A stretch of 11,116 bases of DNA from Burkholderiales bacterium (GTDB taxonomy: Bacteria > Pseudomonadota > Gammaproteobacteria > Burkholderiales > Burkholderiaceae_C). The stretch covers positions 1 to 11,116 of the forward strand of contig JANXMO010000580.1 in NCBI GenBank assembly GCA_025354615.1, in the 5' to 3' direction. This document shows, piece after piece, positions 1-7,661 of the stretch (the stretch's first letter is position 1; every line of letters starts with the position of its first letter). Under the pieces are notes generated by a model. It was not told the DNA's origin, did not search any database, and saw only the letters and a list, made by a program, of their open reading frames with translations. A program made the position numbers and the translations under genes.

Positions 1-814
1 GCCCTGGCACCAAGCGGTTGGCCGACCCTTCGCGCACGGCCAGCCGCACTTTTGCCGGGTCGTATTCATCCGGCACCGCTTTCAGAGCGTTTGCCGTGCT
101 TCCCAGTACCAGCGACTGCCCGCCGCCCAGGAACACGCCCAGGCTGCCGTCATCGGCCTCCACGGTGGTCACGCCGATGTACTGGTTCACCTCATTGAGC
201 AAACGGTTGCGGGTGTCGAGCAAGTCGTTCGGCGAGTGGCCGGTGCCGTTGAACGCAACGATATTGCTGTTGAGAGTAGCAATCTGCTTGGCCAGGCCGT
301 TGACGCTGGCCACCGCGCTGCGCACGTCGTCGACCACGGCGCTTTGCAACGCGGACACCTGATCGCCCGCCGCCTTGAAGCGCGATGCCACGTCGACCGA
401 CTGGCTGACGATGACCTGGCGCGCCGACGCATCGGCCGGGTTGTTGGCCACGTCGACAAACGCGTTGAGCAACTGCCCTGCCGCATAGCCCAGCCCTGTT
501 TCACCTGTGGTGAACACGCCTTCGAGCTGCGTCAGCTGGTCACGCCGAGTGGTGTCGGCCGCCGATGCTGCCTTGGTGGCATTCGCCTGCGTCGTCAAGA
601 ACTTGTCATAGCTGCGCGACACCGTGACGATATCCACACCCTGACCAAAAAAGCCGGCGCCGGTGTACTGCCCGCCTGAGTTGGCAAGTTGCGTTTCCTG
701 GCGCGAGTAACCGACCGTGTTGGCGTTGGCAATGTTGTTGCCGGTGGTCTGCAGGCTGGCATAGTTGGCCGTCATGGCCCGCATGCCCAGGTTCATCAGC
801 GCCGAGCCGCTCAT
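1..814 (-). CDS. flgK: FlgK, hook-filament junction protein 1 (partial, C-terminus outside window)
   Basis: FlgK (HAP1) is an extracellular axial protein that joins the hook to the filament; it is exported by the flagellar type III system with FlgN as chaperone. The first 271 codons are visible and the frame is open to the left edge. The N-terminus MSGSALMNLGMRAMTANYAS and then NNIANANTVGYSRQ (about residues 27-40) is the coiled-coil D0 signature shared by axial proteins, in its FlgK form with YSRQ. Further in are the FlgK-like stretches NDLLDTRNRLLNEVNQYIGV and GSLGVFLGGGQSLVLG. The start is the ATG at 814, 16 nt after the flgJ stop. There is only a weak GAAAG-type ribosome-binding site. It is the last gene of the flgB-to-flgK run seen here; flgL would be expected next but is not in view. 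Confidence 0.96.
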   Translation of the reverse strand, partial: MSGSALMNLGMRAMTANYASLQTTGNNIANANTVGYSRQETQLANSGGQYTGAGFFGQGVDIVTVSRSYDKFLTTQANATKAASAADTTRRDQLTQLEGVFTTGETGLGYAAGQLLNAFVDVANNPADASARQVIVSQSVDVASRFKAAGDQVSALQSAVVDDVRSAVASVNGLAKQIATLNSNIVAFNGTGHSPNDLLDTRNRLLNEVNQYIGVTTVEADDGSLGVFLGGGQSLVLGSTANALKAVPDEYDPAKVRLAVREGSANRLVPG

Positions 815-830
815 GGCGTGACTTTCGCTT

Positions 831-1781
831 TCATGTCATCGCACGCTGCAGCCGCAGCATCGTGTTCATCATGCGGGTGAGCTTTTCCGCGTAGGCCGGG
901 TCGGTCGCGTAACCGGCGCGCTGCAGGCCGGCTGCGAAACCGGCGGCCGAGGTGTTGCCCGAAGCCACTTGCGCCACCGCGCCGGCGTAGCGAGAGCTTT
1001 CGGTCATCAACTTGGCATAGTCGCGGAAGGCTTCTTCATACGATCCATAAGCGCGAAATTTGGCCGCCACCTTGTGGGGTGTCCCATCAACATACTCGGT
1101 GGTCGTCACGGTGGCCACCGGCCCGTTCCAGTTGCCACCGGCTTTGATGCCGAAGACGTTGAAAGACGTCGAACCATCGGCATTCTTGATTTCGCGCCGG
1201 CCCCAGCCCGACTCGTGCGCCGCCTGCGCGACCATGAAGTTGGCCGGAATGCCGGTCTGCGCCGACACCGCCTCGGCCGCCGCCGAATGCCGGCGCACGA
1301 ATTCCGCCTGCCGTGTTGCCACCGGCCCGCCGACCTGCGCCAGCCCCGCGTTGCCCGCCGGAGCGCCGGCCGCGGCGGCCGGCGCCAAAGCGGCATTGAC
1401 GGGTGCACTCGAAGCCGCCACGGGCCGCACGTCGGCCCGCCCGTTCATTTGCCGCTCAAGTTGGCGCGCAATCACGTCGCCCAGGCCGCCGGGCAAGCCG
1501 GTCATGCGGGTTGCAAACTGCGTATCAAGCATGTCGGTTGCGAGCTGGCTGCCAGCGTTGTCGAGCATGCCGGTGGAAGCCACGCTCTTGCGCATGCCCT
1601 TCATCAACTCCTGCATGAACAGGCCTTCGAACTGTCGCGCCGCTTCCTTGACCGCCGACTTTGGGTCGCGCGACGCCGTCAGGCGCAAACCGTCGATACC
1701 GCGCGCATCGACGTTGAGCGCATTGCTCGCGCCCAGCGACAGGCTCGACATGGACAACGGCAGCGATGACGGCGTAGGCAT
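831..1781 (-). CDS. flgJ: FlgJ, rod-cap protein and flagellum-specific peptidoglycan hydrolase
   Basis: FlgJ caps the growing rod in the periplasm and opens the peptidoglycan so that the rod can pass. This 316-residue protein has both halves of the dual-domain form. The N-terminal rod-binding domain lies at about residues 40-110, with ARQFEGLFMQELMKGMR at 48-64. A Pro/Ala-rich linker spans about 115-158. A GH73-type muramidase domain covers about 160-316. Glu190 in AAHESGWG matches the catalytic Glu (Glu184 in Salmonella), and Asp254 in FRDYAKLM sits exactly 64 residues later, the same distance as Glu184-Asp248. SFNVFGIKAG is also typical of the family. The ATG at 1781 follows the flgI stop by 1 nt and has a strong ribosome-binding site inside the end of flgI, so the two are probably translationally coupled. 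Confidence 0.97.
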   Translation of the reverse strand: MPTPSSLPLSMSSLSLGASNALNVDARGIDGLRLTASRDPKSAVKEAARQFEGLFMQELMKGMRKSVASTGMLDNAGSQLATDMLDTQFATRMTGLPGGLGDVIARQLERQMNGRADVRPVAASSAPVNAALAPAAAAGAPAGNAGLAQVGGPVATRQAEFVRRHSAAAEAVSAQTGIPANFMVAQAAHESGWGRREIKNADGSTSFNVFGIKAGGNWNGPVATVTTTEYVDGTPHKVAAKFRAYGSYEEAFRDYAKLMTESSRYAGAVAQVASGNTSAAGFAAGLQRAGYATDPAYAEKLTRMMNTMLRLQRAMT

Positions 1782-1782
1782 G

Positions 1783-2934
1783 TCAGATCACCTCGATTTC
1801 AGCGTTCAGCGCACCGGCGGTTTTCATGGCTTGCAGAATGGCCAGCAAGTCCATCGGCGTGGCGCCAAGCGCGCTCAAGGCTTTCACGACGTCAGCCAGC
1901 TTCGTACCGGCAGCCAGCTGTATCAGCGTGCCCGGCTCCTGCTTGATCGAAATGTCGGCCTTCTCGGCGACCACCGTCTGCCCGCCGGTCGACAGCGCAT
2001 TCGGCTGGCTGATCACCGGCGTGGAACTGATGGTCACCGACAAATTGCCATGCGCCACCGCGCACGGCGACAGCGTGACCGACTGGTTGATCACCACCGA
2101 GCCGGTGCGCGCGTTGACCACCACGCGCGCCGCTGGCTGCGCCAGGTCGAGCGTCAGGTTTTCGATGTCGGCCATGAAGGCCACGCGGGCCGACGGCGAA
2201 GCCGGCATCTGCACCCGCACCACCCGGCCGTCCACGGCTTGGGCCAGGCCCTCGCCCATGCGCTTGTTGATGGCGCGTGCCACTTCGCGGGCGGTGTTGT
2301 AGTCGCTCGAATTGAGGTCGAGCTGCAGCGTGTCGCCCTGGTTCATCGGCGTTGGCACGGCGCGTTCGACGGTTGCGCCCTCGGGCACCCGCCCGGCGCT
2401 CAGGTGGTTGATCGTGACCTTGGAGCCGCCAGCCGCCGCGCCTGCGCCGCCGACGATCAAATTGCCCTGCGCCAGTGCATAAATCTGCCCGTCGGCGCCT
2501 TTCAGCGGCGTGGCGATCAGCGTGCCACCGCGCAGGCTTTTGGCATTGGCCAGGGACGACACCGACACGTCGATGGTCTGGCCTGGTTGGGCAAACGGTG
2601 GCAGCTGTGCGGTCACCATCACCGCGGCCACATTCTTCAGCTGCATGTTGGTGCCAGTCGGCACGGTGACGCCCATCTGCTGCAGCAGGGCGTTGATGCT
2701 CTGCGTCGTGAAAGGTGCGGAGGTTGTCTGGTCGCCGGTGCCGTCAAGCCCGACCACCAGGCCGTAGCCGATCAACGGGTTGCTGCGAACGCCCTGCACG
2801 CTGGCGATTTCCTTGATGCGCGCCGCGTTTGACGGGCTGGGCCACCACAAGGCTGCCGAAGCGATGATCCAGGCCAGCGCCATCAGGGCGCGAAGCAGCC
2901 GCTCTGTCTTGTCCATGAAGATCGGTGTTTGCAT
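1783..2934 (-). CDS. flgI: FlgI, flagellar P-ring protein
   Basis: FlgI forms the periplasmic P ring, the peptidoglycan-level bushing around the distal rod; FlgA assists its assembly. The protein has 383 residues. A Sec signal peptide with hydrophobic core at about residues 13-31 ends near PSNA|ARIKE (37/38). The mature part carries nearly unchanged family blocks: GVRSNPLIGYGLVVGLDGTG, VPTGTNMQLKNVAAVMVTA, AKSLRGGTLIATPLKG, ALAQGNLIVGGAGAAAGG and ALGATPMDLLAILQAM. One cysteine, Cys291 (LSPCAVAHGNLSV), is kept. The partner near the C-terminus that makes a disulfide in E. coli is Ala375 here (AGALNAEIEVI). The first ATG (2934) is used; an ATG at codon 7 (2916) is an alternative and would leave the signal peptide intact. 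Neither has a strong ribosome-binding site. It lies 22 nt after flgH. Confidence 0.97.
   Translation of the reverse strand: MQTPIFMDKTERLLRALMALAWIIASAALWWPSPSNAARIKEIASVQGVRSNPLIGYGLVVGLDGTGDQTTSAPFTTQSINALLQQMGVTVPTGTNMQLKNVAAVMVTAQLPPFAQPGQTIDVSVSSLANAKSLRGGTLIATPLKGADGQIYALAQGNLIVGGAGAAAGGSKVTINHLSAGRVPEGATVERAVPTPMNQGDTLQLDLNSSDYNTAREVARAINKRMGEGLAQAVDGRVVRVQMPASPSARVAFMADIENLTLDLAQPAARVVVNARTGSVVINQSVTLSPCAVAHGNLSVTISSTPVISQPNALSTGGQTVVAEKADISIKQEPGTLIQLAAGTKLADVVKALSALGATPMDLLAILQAMKTAGALNAEIEVI
1786..1794 (-). promoter_or_regulatory. flgJ ribosome-binding site embedded in the end of flgI
   Basis: Read on the minus strand, the last codons of flgI (Glu-Val-Ile) are GAGGTGATC. This is a nine-base perfect match to the strand complementary to the usual 16S rRNA tail (TAAGGAGGTGATC). 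It lies 4 nt from the flgJ ATG; the AGGTG core is 7 nt from it. The flgI stop TGA lies between the two. This supports the ATG at 1781 as the flgJ start and suggests coupling of flgI termination to flgJ initiation. Confidence 0.75.
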
Positions 2935-2956
2935 GTTGAACCGATTCTGAGTGGAC

Positions 2957-3643
2957 TTAAAACGGCAGAACGTTCAAAAAGAATCGTCCCAACCAGCCAA
3001 TTGCATTGCTGTCGGCCTGGGCGCCACGGCCGCGTTGCTCGATGCGGACATTGGCGATCTGCGCCGAGGCCACGGTGTTGCCCGGCTGGATGGCACGTGG
3101 GTCGACCTGGCCGGAAAAGCGCAGCACGTCGACGTTCTGGTTGACGCCGATCTGCTTCTCACCGGCCACCAGCAAGTGGCCGTTGGACAGCACGCCCGTC
3201 ACCGTGGCGGTGATGGTGCCGGCGAAGTCATTCGTGTTTTCGGTGCTGCCCTTGCCGGCAAAAGTATTGCTCGAGGTGCCAGCGGCACTCGCGCGGTTGA
3301 ACGAATTGGGTGAGAGAAACGGCAAGGCCGTGACGCCTGCGGTGACCGCGCCGGTCTTGTCGATCGAACTGGTGCTTTTTTGCGTTGCGCTGACCTTTTC
3401 GACGATTTGCACCGTCAGCGTGTCGCCGACGAGGCGGGCGCGGTGGTCTTCGAACAGCGGCCGGTAGCGGTCGGCCTGAAAAATCGCACCGTTGTTGAGC
3501 GGCGCCGTGGTCAGGGGTTGCGGCAGCGACGCCGTGGGCTCGGCCACATCGACATGCGCGCGCGGGCTCAGCGCATTGAGTGACTGGCAGCCTGCCAGCG
3601 TCAGCAGCATGCAAGCCGTGCCAACCGTCCGGATCATGCTCAC
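2957..3643 (-). CDS. flgH: FlgH, flagellar L-ring lipoprotein
   Basis: FlgH is an outer-membrane lipoprotein that forms the L ring around the rod. The 228-residue product starts with a short lipoprotein signal: charged Arg5, a hydrophobic run, and the lipobox LAGC with lipidated Cys19, followed by Gln at +2. Family blocks include [56 protein letters not shown] and the C-terminal [18 protein letters not shown], ending in Phe (NVLPF). The chosen start is GTG at 3643. It overlaps the flgG stop as GTGA and has GGGG 5 nt upstream. An ATG two codons later (3637) is a real alternative and would only trim the first two residues. It is followed 22 nt later by flgI, its P-ring partner. Confidence 0.96.
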   Translation of the reverse strand: MSMIRTVGTACMLLTLAGCQSLNALSPRAHVDVAEPTASLPQPLTTAPLNNGAIFQADRYRPLFEDHRARLVGDTLTVQIVEKVSATQKSTSSIDKTGAVTAGVTALPFLSPNSFNRASAAGTSSNTFAGKGSTENTNDFAGTITATVTGVLSNGHLLVAGEKQIGVNQNVDVLRFSGQVDPRAIQPGNTVASAQIANVRIEQRGRGAQADSNAIGWLGRFFLNVLPF

Positions 3644-4422
3644 AACTGCCCCAGCTTTTGCAACATCTGGTCGGATGTCTGGATGGCTTTGGAATTCAAC
3701 TCATAAGCCCGCTGCGTCTGGATCATCGCGACCAGCTCTTCAACGACGTTGACGTTCGACGTCTCGACGAAGCCTTGCTGTACCGGCCCCAGCGAGCCGG
3801 TGCCCGGTGCGCCGGAATTGGGTGTGCCAGAGGCCGCCGTTTCCGAAAACAGGTTCTGCCCTTTGGGATCGAGACCAGCCGGGTTGACGAAGCTCGCCAG
3901 CTGCAGCTGGCCGACCGACTGCGGCGCGGCCTGCGCCGGCAGCGTCACGCTGACCGTGCCATCAGTGGCCACCGTGATGCTGGTCGCGGTGGCTGGAATC
4001 GTGATGCCCGGCTGCACGGCGTAGCCATTGTTGGTGACCAGCTGGCCGGTGGCGCTGACTTGGAACGAGCCGTCGCGCGTGTAGCCAGTCGTGCCGTCCG
4101 GCATCTGGATCTCGAAAAAGCCGTTGCCGCGGATGGCCAGGTCCAGCGGGTTTGACGTCTGCGTCATGCCACCCTGGCTGAAGTTGCGCGCCGTGGCCAC
4201 GGCACGCGTGCCCAGGCCGAGCTGCAAGCCGGTGGGCAGCGTGGTTTGTTCGGTGCTGTTGGCGCCGCTTTGGCGCAGGTTCTGGTACATCAAGTCTTCG
4301 AACACAGCGTGCGAACGCTTGTAGCCGTTGGTCGAGACGTTGGCCAGGTTGTGCGAAATGGCGTCCAGCTGCGTTTGCTGGGCCTCCATGCCGGTTTTGG
4401 CAATCCACAGAGAACGAAGCAT
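3640..4422 (-). CDS. flgG: FlgG, distal rod protein
   Basis: FlgG builds the distal rod that crosses the periplasm through the P and L rings. At 260 residues it has the standard length. The N-terminal helix [20 protein letters not shown] leads to the rod/hook signature [12 protein letters not shown] (25-36). Residues 46-63, [18 protein letters not shown], correspond in position and sequence to the FlgG-specific segment of Salmonella FlgG, which makes the rod straight and stiff and separates FlgG from the hook protein. The core has [19 protein letters not shown], and the C-terminus has the conserved helix [20 protein letters not shown], ending [13 protein letters not shown]. The ATG at 4422 has an excellent ribosome-binding site that overlaps the flgF stop codon. 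The 3' end overlaps flgH by 4 nt. Confidence 0.98.
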   Translation of the reverse strand: MLRSLWIAKTGMEAQQTQLDAISHNLANVSTNGYKRSHAVFEDLMYQNLRQSGANSTEQTTLPTGLQLGLGTRAVATARNFSQGGMTQTSNPLDLAIRGNGFFEIQMPDGTTGYTRDGSFQVSATGQLVTNNGYAVQPGITIPATATSITVATDGTVSVTLPAQAAPQSVGQLQLASFVNPAGLDPKGQNLFSETAASGTPNSGAPGTGSLGPVQQGFVETSNVNVVEELVAMIQTQRAYELNSKAIQTSDQMLQKLGQL

Positions 4423-4431
4423 GGCGCGTCA

Positions 4432-4437
4432 CTCCTT
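4432..4437 (-). promoter_or_regulatory. flgG ribosome-binding site overlapping the flgF stop
   Basis: On the minus strand the flgF stop codon TAA forms the first bases of TAAGGAGTGA, so the AAGGAG core is shared with the end of flgF and lies 9 nt before the flgG ATG at 4422. It fixes the flgG start and implies that ribosomes ending on flgF can restart on flgG. Confidence 0.75.
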
Positions 4438-5161
4438 AATTCAGGGACAGCAGTTGGGCGGCGGACTTTTCATCGCTCTCGGCCGTTTGCATCAACTTCA
4501 TCTGGGCTTCGAACTGCCGCGCCGCCGAAATCATGGCGACCATGGTTTCGACCGCGCCGACGTTCGAGCCTTCAAGCGCGCCGTCCTGCAGCCGCGCGGT
4601 GGCGTCGGCCGGCAAGTCGCCGTCGGCAGCGCGGAACAGGCCGTCTTCGCCGCGCGTCAGCGGCGTCTCGGGCGTCACCAGCTTCAAGCGGCCCAGCGGC
4701 GTGGGCCTAGCGTTGCCGACGGTTGCACTGACTGTGCCGTCACTGCCGATGCTGATTTCGCTGTTCGGCGGTGCTTGCAGCGGCCCGCCGTCGCCCAGCA
4801 CCGGCAAGCCGCTGCGTGTCGTCAGCGTGCCGTCGGACGACACTTCCAGCGAGCCACCGCGCGTGTAAGCCTCGGTGCCATCGAGCGACTGCACCGACAG
4901 CCAGGCGTTGCCTTTGAGCGCCACGTCCAGGCTGCGGCCGGTGGTCGCCACCGGCCCCGGCGTCGGGTCATAGCCGGGCGTGGTTTCGAGCGCGAACACG
5001 CGGGTGCTGGCGCCGCTGCCCTGTACCGGCACAGCGCGAAAAGCCTGCAGTTCGGCGCGAAACCCGGTCGTCGAGATGTTGGCCAGGTTGTTCGTCAAGC
5101 CGTCCTGCCGCAGCAGCGTGGCCTTGGCGCCGGTCATCGAGGTGTAGATCATGCGGTCCAT
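4436..5161 (-). CDS. flgF: FlgF, proximal rod protein
   Basis: FlgF is one of the proximal rod subunits (with FlgB and FlgC) between the MS ring and FlgG. This 241-residue protein starts MDRMIYTSMTGAKATLLRQD, close to the family form (MDRLIYTAMTGA...). The rod signature NNLANISTTGFRAEL follows at about 24-38, then DVALKGNAWLSVQSLDGTEA in the core and a C-terminal helix EGSNVGAVETMVAMISAARQ near residues 197-216. The ATG at 5161 has AAGGG about 6 nt upstream; an ATG at codon 4 is a less likely start because the MDRMIY start is conserved. It is 37 nt after flgE and 13 nt before flgG. The N-terminal half is close to FlgG, but the FlgG-specific segment is absent, which supports FlgF. Confidence 0.96.
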   Translation of the reverse strand: MDRMIYTSMTGAKATLLRQDGLTNNLANISTTGFRAELQAFRAVPVQGSGASTRVFALETTPGYDPTPGPVATTGRSLDVALKGNAWLSVQSLDGTEAYTRGGSLEVSSDGTLTTRSGLPVLGDGGPLQAPPNSEISIGSDGTVSATVGNARPTPLGRLKLVTPETPLTRGEDGLFRAADGDLPADATARLQDGALEGSNVGAVETMVAMISAARQFEAQMKLMQTAESDEKSAAQLLSLN

Positions 5162-5198
5162 GGCGGCCCTTCAGGCAGGTGCAGTGGCAAGGCGTTCA

Positions 5199-6467
5199 TC
5201 AGCGCAGGTTGACCAGTGTTTGCAAAACCTGATCCTGCGTTTTGATGGTCTGCGCATTGGCCTGGTAGGTGCGCTGCGCCGTCATCATGTTGACCAGCTC
5301 GGCGGTCAAATCGATATTCGATTCTTCCAGCGCACCCGACTGCAGTGCACCGAGGTTGCCGGCGCCGGGAATGCCGACGATCGCGTCACCCGAAGTAAAG
5401 GTCGAGGCCCAGACGTTGCCGCCCATCGGCTTCAAGCCCTGCGGATTGCGAAAATTTGTCAATTCGATCTGCCCGGCGGCCTGGCTTTGGCCGTTGGAAT
5501 ACGTGCCGGTCAGGATGCCGTTCTGCTCGATCGTTACGCCCGTCAGCTTGCCGGCCGTATAGCCGTCCTGAGACATGTTGGTGACGCCGAAGGGCGAGCC
5601 GTAGTTGGTCGAATTGTTGAAGTCGAAATTGATATTGACGTCCAGCGTGCCCACGCCGCTGGCGGTGGTGGCCGCGGGAATCACGTAATTGCCGGTCGCG
5701 CCACTGATCGGTGCACCGCCGGTTGCGGGGTAGATCAGCGTCGTCACGGGCAGCGGGTTGGCGTTGGTGCCGGCCACGGCGTTGCCATTGGCGGTGGCGT
5801 ACACGTTCCAACTGACGTCGCCCGTTCCAGGGTCCACAGCCGCCTTTTGAAAATAGTAATTCATCGGCAGGCTCTGGCCTTTGGCGTCGTAGACGGTGAC
5901 CGATGTGGCGTTGTTGTAGGTCGTCGCGTCGCTGATGTTGACTTGTGGCAAGGTGGCCGGCAGGGTGATCGAGTCGCGTGCATCCAGGTTCATTTCGACC
6001 GTGTTCTTGGTCGTCGGGATGGGCGCCACGCCGCCAGTGGGCAGCTTGAGCGCCACTGCGGTACCCGGCTGAATGACGCCGCGTGCGTCCGCCTGGTAGC
6101 CCAGCAGCTTCAGGCCGGAGTTGGTGACCACATAGCCGTTTTTGTCGAGCTGGAACTGCCCGTTGCGGCTGTAGACCGTGGGGTTGGCGCCGTCACTCAG
6201 CTCGAAGAAACCGCTGCCTTTGATCGCCACGTCCATCGTGTTGGACGTGGTGCTGATGTTGCCCTGCGAAAACTGCTGTGTCACCGCAGCGAGCATCACG
6301 CCAATGCCGGGCAAAGCCGGCCCGCTGACCGCATTTGCATACACATCGGCAAATTCAGCTCGCGAGGCTTTCGCGCCGTAGGTCGTGGCATTGGCCACGT
6401 TGTTGCCGATGACGTCGAGGTTTTTGCTCGAGGCGTTGAGTCCGGACAGGCCTTGTTGGAAAGTCAT
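5199..6467 (-). CDS. flgE: FlgE, flagellar hook protein
   Basis: FlgE polymerises under the FlgD cap into the curved hook, the universal joint outside the cell. The 422-residue protein starts MTFQQGLSGLNASSKNLDVI, the usual hook N-terminus. It continues with NNVANATTYGAKASRAEFAD (22-41) and then VTQQFSQGNISTTSNTMDVA and IKGSGFFELSD. The middle, about 150-300, is a Thr/Asn/Gly-rich surface domain (FlaE-like), including SVTVYDAKGQSLPMNYYFQK. The C-terminus has the D0 helix EESNIDLTAELVNMMTAQRT and ends in QDQVLQTLVNLR. The start ATG at 6467 is preceded by AAGGA at 7 nt. The spacer to flgD is 71 nt, the longest within the operon, with no hairpin that I can see. Confidence 0.98.
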   Translation of the reverse strand: MTFQQGLSGLNASSKNLDVIGNNVANATTYGAKASRAEFADVYANAVSGPALPGIGVMLAAVTQQFSQGNISTTSNTMDVAIKGSGFFELSDGANPTVYSRNGQFQLDKNGYVVTNSGLKLLGYQADARGVIQPGTAVALKLPTGGVAPIPTTKNTVEMNLDARDSITLPATLPQVNISDATTYNNATSVTVYDAKGQSLPMNYYFQKAAVDPGTGDVSWNVYATANGNAVAGTNANPLPVTTLIYPATGGAPISGATGNYVIPAATTASGVGTLDVNINFDFNNSTNYGSPFGVTNMSQDGYTAGKLTGVTIEQNGILTGTYSNGQSQAAGQIELTNFRNPQGLKPMGGNVWASTFTSGDAIVGIPGAGNLGALQSGALEESNIDLTAELVNMMTAQRTYQANAQTIKTQDQVLQTLVNLR

Positions 6468-6538
6468 GATGCGGTCCTTGGATAGAGGAAGTGAAGCGTT
6501 TGCAAAGGGTTGGAAAGCAAGTGGCGTGGGCGGAACGG

Positions 6539-7207
6539 TCAGTTCAATGCCTTGACGGAGCTGTAGGCGACCGAGCCTGATTTCTCGAGTTCCAGCGTCA
6601 GCGCGCCGCCTTCGGTGCTGATGGCGGTGACCTTGTCCTGCATCAGCGGGCTGGCCGTCACCGCAGCAGCGCCTGAGTTGGCGGTCACGCGGAAGCTCAG
6701 GCCGCTGGTGTTGTCGTATTTGCCGGCCGGCCAGCTGAAGGTGTTCATGCCAGCGGTTTGGGCACCCAGATCAAGTGTGCCGATCACGCTGCCGGCGCCA
6801 TTGAGTACTTCAACCTTGACAGCATCGGCCGCCGCGGCCAGCTCGAAGCCGCCTGTTCCAGCACCGTCTTCAATCGCCAGCCGGTTGCCCGCAACCACCA
6901 CGTCACGGCCGACCAGCGCGGCGCTCTGCAGCGCCTGCATCTGCACGAACTGACCCGACAGTCCTTCCACCGTGCCGTTGAGCTTTTCAATACCGCTGAC
7001 GGTGTTGATCTGCGCGATCTGGCTCGTTACCTGAGCGTTGTCCATCGGGCTCAGCGGATCCTGGTTCTGCAGTTGCGCCACCAGCAGCTTGAGGAAGCGG
7101 TCGGAACTTTCTTTTGCAGTCGAGCTGTTGGCCGTCACGGCGGCAGCACCCGCAGCGCCTTTTGCGTTGCTGGCGTTGACGGCGGAGAAATCGGTGATCG
7201 TGGTCAT
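6539..7207 (-). CDS. flgD: FlgD, hook-capping scaffold protein
   Basis: FlgD sits at the tip of the growing hook, helps FlgE fold and assemble, and is later replaced by FlgK. The 222-residue protein has an Ala/Ser/Thr-rich, probably disordered N-terminus (about 1-32) followed by the family signature RFLKLLVAQLQNQDPLSPMD (37-56). The segment NAQVTSQIAQINTVSGIEKL comes next. From about residue 95 the C-terminal part is the tudor/Ig-like region, with ALVGRDVVVAGN and a strand-rich stretch around GMNTFSWPAGKYDN. The ATG at 7207 has AAAGG 7 nt upstream, and just beyond that lies a perfect (AGTC)6 tract. flgC ends 44 nt before it. Confidence 0.97.
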   Translation of the reverse strand: MTTITDFSAVNASNAKGAAGAAAVTANSSTAKESSDRFLKLLVAQLQNQDPLSPMDNAQVTSQIAQINTVSGIEKLNGTVEGLSGQFVQMQALQSAALVGRDVVVAGNRLAIEDGAGTGGFELAAAADAVKVEVLNGAGSVIGTLDLGAQTAGMNTFSWPAGKYDNTSGLSFRVTANSGAAAVTASPLMQDKVTAISTEGGALTLELEKSGSVAYSSVKALN

Positions 7208-7225
7208 GCGGTTGCCTTTGAAAGT

Positions 7226-7249
7226 AGTCAGTCAGTCAGTCAGTCAGTC
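7226..7249. repeat. (AGTC)6 tetranucleotide tandem repeat in the flgC-flgD spacer
   Basis: Six perfect AGTC units (GACT on the coding strand of flgD) fill 24 of the 44 nt between flgC and flgD. The tract begins 2 nt after the flgC stop codon and ends 6 nt before the AAAGG ribosome-binding site of flgD. GTCAGTCAG, just over two units of the same period, occurs in the flgB-flgC spacer at 7680-7688. Such tracts are prone to slipped-strand length change; no function is shown here. Confidence 0.97.
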
Positions 7250-7251
7250 GT

Positions 7252-7656
7252 TCACTGGCCCATTTGCAGCGTCTTCAGCAACAGCGTCTTGGCGGTGTTC
7301 ATCACCTCGACGTTGTTCTGGTACGAGCGCGAGGCGGAAATCATGTTGACCATCTCCTCGACCGCGTTGACGTTGCTGTAGGTCACATAACCGTCGGCAT
7401 CGGCCTGCGGGTGCTTGGGGTCGTGCAGGCGCCGGCCGGGCGACGCGTCTTCGGTGATCGAGCTCACCGTCACACCGGCTGCGCCGTTGTTGCCTTCCAT
7501 GTGCGTTTGAAAAGTGACCTGGCGGGCCTTGTAGGCCTGCCCGTCGGGCCCGGCCACGGTGTCGGCATTGGCCAGGTTGGAGGCCACGACGTTGAGGCGC
7601 TGGCTTTGCGCGCTGACGGCACTGCCGGCAACGTCAAAAATGGTCAACATGGACAT
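7252..7656 (-). CDS. flgC: FlgC, proximal rod protein
   Basis: FlgC is a proximal rod subunit exported by the flagellar type III apparatus. At 134 residues it has the normal family length. The N-terminal helix MSMLTIFDVAGSAVSAQSQR leads to VVASNLANADTVAGPDGQAY, the FlgC form of the rod signature with its GPDGxAYKAR extension. The conserved DPKHPQADADGYVTYSNVNA block and the C-terminal helix EEMVNMISASRSYQNNVEVM follow, ending LLLKTLQMGQ. The ATG at 7656 has a near-perfect AAAGGAGT ribosome-binding site; a second ATG two codons on (7650) would be closer to the family's shortest forms, but the site favours the first. flgB lies 40 nt upstream. Confidence 0.97.
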   Translation of the reverse strand: MSMLTIFDVAGSAVSAQSQRLNVVASNLANADTVAGPDGQAYKARQVTFQTHMEGNNGAAGVTVSSITEDASPGRRLHDPKHPQADADGYVTYSNVNAVEEMVNMISASRSYQNNVEVMNTAKTLLLKTLQMGQ

Positions 7657-7661
7657 GCGGT

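Noticed and set aside
1060..2832. A 590-codon plus-strand open frame antisense to flgJ and flgI
   Set aside because: It mirrors two clearly homologous flagellar genes in GC-rich DNA, and its Arg/His-rich translation resembles no family I know. It is a shadow of strong codon bias.
5151..6485. A 444-codon plus-strand open frame antisense to flgE
   Set aside because: It covers flgE almost exactly and its translation is low-complexity in Arg, Val, Gly and His with no recognisable domain. Treated as a shadow.
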